This document shows, piece after piece, positions 56,166-64,000 of a DNA stretch of 64,000 bases (positions within the stretch are counted from its first letter, which is position 1; each line of letters starts with the position of its first letter). Both the position numbers and the translations under genes were made by a program. The notes under the pieces were generated by a model. The model made no database searches, was not told where the DNA came from, and saw only the letters and a program-made list of their open reading frames with translations. Source of the stretch: Mercenaria mercenaria (taxonomy: Eukaryota > Mollusca > Bivalvia > Venerida > Veneridae); the NCBI RefSeq assembly GCF_021730395.1, contig NC_069377.1, forward strand, positions 46,950,501-47,014,500. Reading direction: 5' to 3'.

Positions 56166-56819
56166 AATAATACCTTCCATGAATATTTGACAGTGTATCA
56201 AGTGCTCAGAGAATATTCCTCTAAATAATCAGTCCTAGAATTTTGGTTTGGAATAATTCCATAACATAACCTGAATCAAAGTGACCACCTTTAAGTGACC
56301 AAGAAGTATTAGGATATTCAGTGTATTCAAGGTAGTACTTGGATATTACATAAATATGTATGCATGCCATTTTGTGTTACCACATTTTTTTTATGTAATA
56401 TATAAAAAGCAATATTTTGAATCCTTAAAAACTATATACATTTTGAAAGCACATTTATTACATACTCATTTTAAAACTCCGTTAAGTTTCAATGGAACCT
56501 GAAACGTCAATATTTTTCCATATTGACGTTCAAATTTCCTATCTCGGGTGTGTGACGTCATTTGTGATGCCAGTTTCATGTATTGCGTCGTGTTTAAAAA
56601 TTCTTTAACGGCAATATTTTTAACTTCACTAAGGCTTAATAACAAATTTGAATCATTTATATGATTTTAAGTGTAGATGCCTATGTAATAAAAAATTATT
56701 AGATTTGCATCGAGAAATATGCACTTGTTCTTTCGCAGAATAATATTGCTCTCCTAAAGTCACACAGTATTTCCGCTGCAGAACTCAGGCATATTTCTTG
56801 GTACAGATCTAATATTTTG
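56166..56819. other. intergenic sequence
   Basis: TTGACGTTCAAATTTCC and GTGTGACGTCATTTGTGAT (CRE-like) occur at about 56523-56570, with no gene nearby. Nothing else recognised. Confidence 0.35.
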
Positions 56820-57787
56820 GCCCCCCCCCCCCCCCAAAAAGGGAGGCATATTAGTTTCCAACTGTCCGTCCATTCGTTCGTTAGTTAGTTAGTTAGTCAC
56901 AATATTAACTTTTTGCATGAAGGCACTTTACTCGCGAACCACTGCACCCAGGACCTTCAAACTTCACAAGCTGATAGTACTTATTGAGTATACCACCCCT
57001 ACTGACTGGGGTCACCAGGTCAAAGGTCAAGGTCACAGGGGCCAACGTTAACTTTTTGCATGAAGGCACTTACTCGCGAACCATTGCACCCAGGACCTTC
57101 AAACTTCACATACTGATAGTACTTATTGAGTACACCACCCCTACTGACTTTGGGGTCACCAACTGAAAGGTCAAGGTCACAGGGGCCAACGTTAACTTTT
57201 TGCATGAAGGCAAATTAGTCGCGGACCACTGCACCCAGGACCTTCAGACTTCATGTGGTGATAGTACTTATTGAGTACACCACCCCTACTGACTTTGGGG
57301 TCACCAGGTCAAAGGTCAAGGTCACAGGGGCCAACGTTAACTTTTTGCATGAAGGCACTTTACTCGCGAACCACTGCACCCAGGACCTTCAAACTTCATA
57401 TGCTGATAGTACTTATTGAGTACACCACTCCTACTGACTTTGGGGTCAAAGGTCAAGGTCACAGGGGCCAACATTAACTTTTTGCATGAAGGCACTTTAC
57501 TCGTGAATCACTTCACCTAGGACCTTCAAACTTTACATGCTGATAGTACTTTATGAGTACACAAACCCTACTGACTTTGGGGTCACCAGGTCAAAGGTCA
57601 AGGTCACGGGGGCCAACGTTAACTTTTTGCATGAAGGCACTTTACATGCAAACCACTTCACCCAGGACCTTCAAACTTCACATGCTGATAGTACTAATTG
57701 AGTACACCACCTACTGACTTTGGGGTCACCAGGTAAAAGGTCAAGGTGCTGCGGGGGCATTTGTCACCATTAGTGACAGCTCTTGTT
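56820..57787 (+). mobile_element. CTTTTTGCATGAAGGCAC element with six-unit core
   Basis: Starts at a C-tract (56821-56836) and GGGAGGCATATTAGTTTCCA, then GTCCGTCCATTCGTTCGTTA, then about six units of about 145-150 bp (TTAACTTTTTGCATGAAGGC at 56905, 57049, 57192, 57337, 57474 and 57618), then GGGGGCATTTGTCACCATTA with hairpin TGTCACCATTAGTGACA and CTCTTGTTTT. Same ends as the single-unit copy at 34127-34385. Confidence 0.85.
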
Positions 57788-57789
57788 TT

Positions 57790-58270
57790 TATTACATAAT
57801 TATGCATCTACATGATGGCGTGTGCATCCGTCGGTCCGTCCATCATAATTCGTGTCCGGAGCATAGCTTTAAATTCATTTTAGTTATTGACTTCAAAGAT
57901 ATAGGTAGATGGGGATGAGATGATGTACAGAGTGCTTAAATCAAAGTCACCAATTGAGCTAAAAGGTCAAAATTGGCCATCATATTTCTTGTCCGGGGCA
58001 TATGTTGATGTGTAGAGCTTTTGAACCAGCTCTTTAGGTCAAAGGTCAAGGTCACAAATTGAGCTCAAAGGTCAAATGTTTCTGTCATATTTAGTGTCCA
58101 GAGCATAACTGGATAACCATTCAAGGTATTAACTACAAATTTTGGATGTAGTTAGGTTGTGATGAGACCATGTGCAGAGTGCATGAACCAGGGTCGTAGG
58201 TCAAAGGTCAAGTTAACACAGCAAGGTCAAATCTGCCCATCATATTTCTTGTCCAGAGCGCAACTTAAAA
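57790..58270 (+). mobile_element. repeat of the TTCTTGTCCGGGGCATA type
   Basis: GTGCATCCGTCGGTCCGTCC then about three units of about 140 bp (ATCATATTTCTTGTCC, AGGTCAAAGGTCAAG, GATGAGATGATGTACAGAGT). 3' end not identified. Confidence 0.6.
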
Positions 58271-58739
58271 AGTCATTAAACTTATTGATAGAATTCAGAA
58301 AAAGGGCTTTATTATTGAACAATCAGATAAAATTCAATAAAAGAGAGAACTTGTTGGCTATAGGGGAGGAGGCCGAAAATTACGTTTACTTAGTATATAT
58401 CAGCGAAAATCAGAATTTATCAGGAATAGTCAGGGAATTTTTTTTCCTCTTCTTGTCTAACCCTGAAAAAAATAACAGGTAACACTGTTTTGTCATGGAA
58501 AATAATGAAACCATTTTCCATTTGATCTTTATAAAAAAAAATATCAGTATATGTTTATGTCTGAAATATGTGTCAAATTAAAACTAAGTTATCTGAGCTC
58601 TTTAAGTGGTAAAAATGTTTCTCTTCATAGTTCTTTTGTCGAATGAATTTTAATACAGGATATTACACAAGTATGACTTTCATATTGAATTTATTAAACA
58701 AGTTGAATGAGGTAATGAAATTAGAGGCTCTGGCGAGTA
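58271..58739. other. AT-rich intergenic sequence
   Basis: Nothing coding recognised; 58640-58710 shares ATTACACAAGTATGACTTTC/TTTATTAAACAAGTTGAATG blocks with the unclassified repeat at 59200. Confidence 0.35.
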
Positions 58740-59206
58740 TTTATGTCTCCCATCACACAGTGGTGTGGGAGACATATTGATTTACTCCAGTCTGTCTGTG
58801 TGTCTGTTACAAAGATTGTCCTCACTCAAGTCAAACATTTCTCATCCGATTTTCACCAAACTTAAACTAAATGTGTTTGACAATGAGACCTCGGCCAAGT
58901 TCGACCCTTGAATTACCGAAAAATCAGCCTTTTTACTCTTGTCCGCTCTCTAAGTTGAACATTTCTCATCTGATCTTCACCAAACTTGAACAAAATGTGT
59001 TTGACCATAAGACCTCCGCCAAGTTCGATAACTAGCCAAATCCGCCCAGGCACTTTTGAATTATGGTCCTTGAATTACTGATTGGATCGACTCATCCAGA
59101 CCATCTAATTGGATCCACTCGTCAAAACCATCTAGAGAAACTAAACATTTTTCATAGGGGCAGTTGTGGGAGACATGCGCTTTTCTCAAAAGCATCTCTA
59201 GTTTAT
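58740..59206 (+). mobile_element. TGTCTCCCATCACACAG element
   Basis: 5' hairpin TATGTCTCCCATCACACAG/TGGTGTGGGAGACATA, then GTCTGTCTGTGTGTCTGTTA, two core units (TCTCATCYGATYTTCACCAA), and a 3' end GTGGGAGACATGCGCTTTTC then TCAAAAGCATCTCTAG. No tandem expansion beyond two units. Confidence 0.75.
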
Positions 59207-59535
59207 CAATATTATTCAACGAGTTTAATAAATTCATTGTGGAAAGACACAAGTGTAATATTCTTTTTATCACAATGACATGTAACTTTTCCTGCATAAA
59301 GATCAAAATTCCTTCTTTCTTTACCTTTTATAGACCAAGTTACATTGACAGAAGTCTCCTATACTTAAAACGGGGTCAACATCAAAGCTTTATTACACTA
59401 GTATACTACCAAATTTATGAAATGGCCTTATATCACTCCCGCAAAGTCAAACATGTGATAAAAAATATTAGATCTATTTTGTGCTTTTTGAAGAATGATG
59501 GTGCATATTATTGTTTGAAATGTAAAGAATAAATT
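59207..59535 (+). repeat. unclassified dispersed repeat
   Basis: Counterpart of 31937-32240 in the opposite orientation (AACGAGTTTAATAAA, AGACACAAGTGTAATATTCT, CATCAAAGCTTTATTACACT). No coding family recognised. Confidence 0.5.
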
Positions 59536-59639
59536 CATTAAGATAAATTATTTGTGTTTTTTATTGTTTTATGTCAAATAAACCAACATTTGAATATTAC
59601 TTACCATTTGAGCTTCTAGCATAATATTTTTTTGAATAA

Positions 59640-60545
59640 AACAAGAGCTGTCTCCATAGGATGACACATGCCCCCGATGGCACTTTAAATGAATAGTTAT
59701 GGCCGATGTTGGAGTTTAGGACCTTTGACCTACGGAGCTGGGTCTTGCGCGCGACACGTAGTCTTACTGTGTCAGACATTCATGCGTAGTTATTTTAAAA
59801 TCCATGCATGAATGACAAAAATATGGACCGGACATGCCCATCAATGCACTATCATGAAAAATGACCTTTAACGTCTAAGTGTGACCTTGACCTTTGAGCT
59901 ACAGACCTGGGTCTTGAGCGCGACACATCGTCTTACTGTGGTACACATTCATGCCAAGTTATTTGAAAATCCATCCATCGATGACAAAGATGTGGACCGG
60001 ACACGCCCATCATTGCACTATCCTTTAATGTCTAAGTGTGACCTTGACCTTTGAGCTACGGACCTGGGTCTTGCGCACGACACGTCGTCTTACTGTGGTA
60101 CACAATCATGCCAAATTATTTGAAAATCCATCCATTGGTGACAAAGATATGGACCGGACACGCCCATCAATGCACTATCCTTTAATGTTTAAGTGTGACC
60201 TTGACCTTTGAGCTACGGACCTGGGTCTTGCGCACGACACGTCGTCTTACTGTGGTTCACATTTATATCAAGTTATTTAAAAATCCATCCATCGATGACA
60301 AAGATATGGACCCGACACGCCCATCAATGCACTATCCTTTAATGTCTAAGTGTGACCTTGACCTTTGAGCTACGGACCTGGGTCTTGCGCACGACACGTC
60401 GTCTTACTGTGGTACACATTCATGCCAAGTTATTTGAAAATTCATCCATCGATGACAAAGATATGGACCGGACACGAAAAATGCGGACAGACCGACAGAC
60501 AGACAGACGGTTCAAAAACTATATGCCTTCCTTCGGGGGCATAAA
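59640..60545 (-). mobile_element. GGGGGCAT element with 145-bp TGTGACCTTGACC core
   Basis: On the minus strand: ATGCCCCCGAAGGAAGGCAT, ACCGTCTGTCTGTCTGTCGG, five units of about 145 bp (CCATATCTTTGTCATCGATG, TAAGACGACGTGTCGTGCGC), then TGCCATCGGGGGCATGTGTC and a weak hairpin TGTCATCCTATGGAGACA followed by GCTCTTGTTTT. Confidence 0.85.
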
Positions 60546-60949
60546 AGGAAGATTATTTATACAGTATTTCAATCTCATATGGTGTAAGGCTACCAAAAAT
60601 GTGCTGCTTGATTTTTGACTGTTATATATCTTCAGACTGAATTGACACTTGATCCTTAAAAAAAATTTTAGGTAAAACTTACTGGGGGCTCTGTAATAAT
60701 CGTTTTCATGCAGTTCATAGTTAGTTATTGCAACTGAAAAGTTTTTCTAAAACCTTAGTAATCAAATTGTTGTACATGACTAGACACTTGTTCCTTGCCT
60801 ACCTTTAGCGGAGAAAGTATACATTTGTCCAAGCATGTGCCAGGGATTTTCCTAGGGAAACCTTGACTTAAATAGCGTTCACTTAGGTGACGTGTTAAAC
60901 TATATTCATAATGCCAGGAAATACCCAGATCTTTTTGTCACCACGATTT
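60546..60949. other. AT-rich intergenic sequence
   Basis: Nothing recognised. Confidence 0.35.
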
Positions 60950-61365
60950 TTATATGCCCAAAGGGACATATTATGTTATGACGCCAGCGTCCGTCTGTCC
61001 ATCAGTCCATTAGCAATTTCATGTCAGCTCTGTAACTCTTGAACTCCTGGAAGGAGTTCGAAGAAACTTAAAACAAATGTTCACCACATTGAGATGATGT
61101 GCAGAGCGCATGTTTCGGATGGATCCCTTCAAGGTCAAGGTCACACTTAGAGGTCAAAGGTCATATGACTTTGTTTCATGTCTGCTCTGAAACTCTTGAA
61201 CTGCTTGAAGGATTTAAAAAAACTTAGCACAAATGTTCACCATATCGAGACGACATGCAGAGTGCATGTTTCGGATGGCTCGCTTCAAGATCAAGGTCAC
61301 ACTTAGGGGTCAAAGGTCATACCTTCGGGCATATTTTGCTCCGCATTGTGGTGCGTGATAGGCAA
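60950..61365 (+). mobile_element. TATATGCCCAAAGGGACATATT element
   Basis: 5' hairpin TATGCCCAAAGGGACATA, then CGTCCGTCTGTCCATCAGTC, two units of about 165 bp (CTCTTGAACTCCTGGAAGGA, GCATGTTTCGGATGG, AAGGTCAAGGTCACACTTAG), then ACCTTCGGGCATATTTTGCT. Confidence 0.7.
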
Positions 61366-61490
61366 GAAAAATGATCTAATATGTCTGTCTGTGTAAGACA
61401 GCTTTTTCCCCAACCCACGGGACAGCTTAGATAAAAAAAACCTGGCTGACGCAAAGAAAATGTTAGGTGTGCCAAAACCATCTTAATCCT

Positions 61491-62521
61491 TTTTAGCTCA
61501 CCTGAGCCAAAGGCTCAAGGTGAGCTTTTGTGTCTTCTTGATGTCTGTTGTGCGACGTCCATCGGTCAACAATTTCTAAAAAATCTTCTTCAGAACTACT
61601 TTGCAGATTTGCACCAAATATTCACAGGAATGATCCTTGGATGGTCCTCTTTCAAAATTGCCAATTTAGAACTGTGGTTGCCATGGCAACTGAATGGAAA
61701 ATCTTTAAAAATCTTCTTCTCAGAAACTGTTACCCGGATTTCATAAATCTCTGCCAAAACTGCTTACGCTGTTCAATTTCGGTAAAAAACATGGCCGCCA
61801 GGGGGCGTGGGGTGCGTTTTCCCTATATGACAATATTGTAAATTTCAAAAATCTTCTCAAAAACCTGAGAACCTAGAGCTTAGATATTTGGTATGTGGTA
61901 TAGACTAGAGGACTTTTACCAAGAGTGTTCAAGTTATGATCCCAGGGTCAATATTGGTCCCGCCCCATGGTCCCTTGAATTTACATAGAGTTCTATAGGA
62001 AAAACATAAAAAAATGTTCTTCTCTGTAGCCGAGAGGCACAGAACTTAAATATTTACATGTGGCATTGTTTAGTGGTCCTTCACTAAGATTGTTCAAATC
62101 ATGACCCAGGGTCCATTTAAAGCCCCGCGCCGGGGTCACTTAGTTTTTATATGAGTTATATAGGAAAAAATACTTCAACAATTATCTGATCATTTTCATA
62201 GACTGTTCTATTATAAATACCTGATGACCCCATGTAATTAAAGTAATTAGGGGTCACTTGACCTACTGACCTACTTTCTTGTTTTTTAAGTTACAGCCTT
62301 GAAATTTGGATGACATATACAGTTTTGCACAACACTCTTTAAACTGAATTTCAGTGACCATGAGTGGGACCTACTGACCTACTTTCTTAATATTTTAGCT
62401 CACAACTAGGAAAATATTTCAATGCTTGCTTATATTTGATTTTCTTACCTGATCTCTTATACTTGTCTATGTAGCTCATATTACTCAGATGAGCGATCCA
62501 GGGTGATCATGACCCTTTTGT
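61491..62521 (+). mobile_element. AGCTCACCTGAGCC element, copy G
   Basis: 5' hairpin AGCTCACCTGAGCC AAA GGCTCAAGGTGAGCT, then ATGTCTGTTGTGCGACGTCC, a diverged core related to copy A (CCAAATATTCACAGGAATGA, GATATTTGGTATGTGG), ending GAGCGATCCAGGGTGATCAT with hairpin AGGGTGATCATGACCCT and TTTGTTT. Confidence 0.8.
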
Positions 62522-62660
62522 TTATTTTTTGGCTGATTAAGAATACACTCAAATAGATCTATTTCTTTTTCTGTAACTTCTTTATGCGCATGTACAGATG
62601 AAAATTCGCACCTTTTGTTTAATGTCAAATAATGACTTTTGTGTTTGTTTGTTTGTTTGT

Positions 62661-64000
62661 TTTTAGCTCACCTGAGCACGAAGTGCTCAATGTGAGCTTT
62701 TGTGATCGCCCTGTATCCGTCGTCGTCCATCCGTCTGTCCGTAGTCAACAATTTGACTGTTAACACTCTAGAGGTCACAATTTTGACCTAATCTTAATAA
62801 AACTTGGTCAGAATGTTGGACGAGTTCAATATTGGGTCATCTGGGGTTCAAAACTAGGTCACCAGGTCAAATCAAAGGAAGAGCTTGTTAACACTGTGGA
62901 GGTCACATTTATGACTATATCTTCATGAAACTTAGTCAGAATGGTAATCTTGATGATCTCAAGGTCCAGTTTGAATCTGGGTCATGTAGGGTCAAAAACT
63001 AGGTCATTAGGTCAAATCAAAGGAAAAGCTAGCTAACACTCTAGAAGCCACATTTATGACCATATCTAAATGAAACTTGGTCAGAATGTTAATCTTGATG
63101 ATCCATAGGTCAAGTTCAAATCTGGGTTAGGTGGGCTCAAAAACTAGGTCACCAGGATAAATCAAAGGAAAAGCTTGTTAACACTTTAGAGGTCACAATT
63201 TTGGCCTTGACATTGACCTAGTGACCTACTTTCACATTTTTGAAGGTACAGGCTTCAAATTTGGACCACATGCATAGTTTTGTGTTTCGAAATGAAATTT
63301 GACCTTGATTTTGACCTAGTGACCTACTTTCACATTTCTCAAGCTACAGCCTTCAAATTTGGACCACATGCATAGTTTTGTGTACCGAAAAAAACTTTGA
63401 CCTTGACATTGACCTAGTGACCTACTTTCACATTTCTCAAGCTTCAGGCTTCAAATTTGGACCACATGCATAGTTTTGTGTTTCAAAATGAAATTTGACC
63501 TTGATTTTGACCTAGTGACCTACTTTCACATTTCTGTAGCTACAGCCTTCAAATTTGGATCACATGCATAGTTTTGTGTACCGAAAAAAACTTTGACCTT
63601 GACATTGACCTAGTGACCTACTTTCACATTTCTGAAGCTTCAGGCTTCAAATTTGGACCACATGCATAATTTTGTGTTTCAAAATGAAATTTGACCTTGA
63701 TTTTGACCTAGTGACCTACTTACACATTTCTCAAGCTACAGCCTTCAAATTTGGATCACATGCATAGTTTTGTGTACCGAAAAAAACTTTGACCTTGACA
63801 TTGACCTAGTGACCTACTTTCACATTTCTCAAGCTACAGGCTTCAAATTTGGACCACATGCATAGTTTTGTGTTTCGAAATGAAATTTGACCTTGATTTC
63901 GACCTAGTGACCTACTTTCACATTTCTCAAGCTACAGCCTTCAAATTTGGACCGCATGCATAGTTTTGTGTACCGAAAAAAACTTTGACCTTGACATTGA
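62661..64000 (+). mobile_element. AGCTCACCTGAGCAC element, copy H, cut by the window end
   Basis: After (GTTT)n at 62640-62660: 5' hairpin AGCTCACCTGAGCAC GA AGTGCTCAATGTGAGCT, then CCGTCGTCGTCCATCCGTCT, three units of about 150 bp (GGTCACAATTTTGACCTAAT), then a second, different array from 63201 to the end. The 3' hairpin is beyond the window. Confidence 0.85.
63201..64000. repeat. 196-bp dimeric (2 x 98 bp) higher-order tandem array
   Basis: CCTTGACATTGACCTAGTGA recurs at 63205, 63401, 63597, 63793 and 63989, exactly 196 bp apart. Each dimer has a half with GTGTTTCGAAATGAAATTTG and a half with GTGTACCGAAAAAAACTTTG, 98 bp each. Units are nearly identical; differences are single bases. It runs off the window. 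Confidence 0.95.

Overview
The window looks like nuclear DNA from a marine bivalve, probably a venerid-type clam. Genes are split by AT-rich introns with GT..AG junctions. Most of the rest is dispersed repeats typical of bivalve genomes: a V-SINE resembling the clam RUDI family, a tRNA-derived SINE, short inverted-repeat elements, and many elements that begin TTTTAGCTCACCTG, carry a minisatellite core and end in a hairpin followed by TCTTGT. The species call is an inference from repeats and protein style. There is no bacterial, plasmid or phage character.

Genes, left to right. (1) 1427-6590 (+): a secreted acetylcholine-binding-protein-like gene, meaning a Cys-loop receptor ligand-binding domain with a signal peptide and a stop codon just before where TM1 would begin. 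(2) 16291-28036 (+): a Myb/SANT-like DNA-binding protein of the NAIF1/TSNARE1/Harbinger-Myb type, with seven or eight exons and apparent one-base shifts in the last two. (3) 33204-33417 (-): the last exon of a Harbinger (HARBI1-like) transposase. (4) 33776-37795 (-): the beta subunit of GA-binding protein (ankyrin repeats), missing its C-terminal end. (5) 41604-41702 (-): an unrecognised proline/serine-rich coding exon. (6) 45763-48930 (+): the Golgi Qc-SNARE BET1, complete in four exons. (7) 46148-47016 (+): an eight-finger C2H2 zinc-finger gene lying wholly inside BET1 intron 1.

Repeat layout. The AChBP-like introns hold an interstitial telomere-like tract and a 57-bp tandem array that copies the 3' end of exon 2. 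From 7.5 to 15.6 kb there is no gene, but there is a perfect 180-bp palindrome carrying a hammerhead ribozyme motif on each strand, plus minisatellites, MITEs and a SINE. From 20.9 to 35.2 kb large elements are nested in one another. LINE fragments lie at 43-44.8 kb. From 50.9 kb to the window end nearly everything is minisatellite-cored elements; the last 0.8 kb is a regular 196-bp dimeric array that runs off the edge.

The host genes do not form one pathway. Two links are worth noting: the GABP beta gene and the BET1 promoter both have ETS (GGAA) sites nearby, and a Harbinger-type Myb gene sits close to a Harbinger transposase exon. The most unusual items are the twin hammerhead palindrome, the soluble AChBP-like protein without loop-C cysteines, the zinc-finger gene inside BET1, and the common ends shared by many unrelated minisatellite-cored elements.
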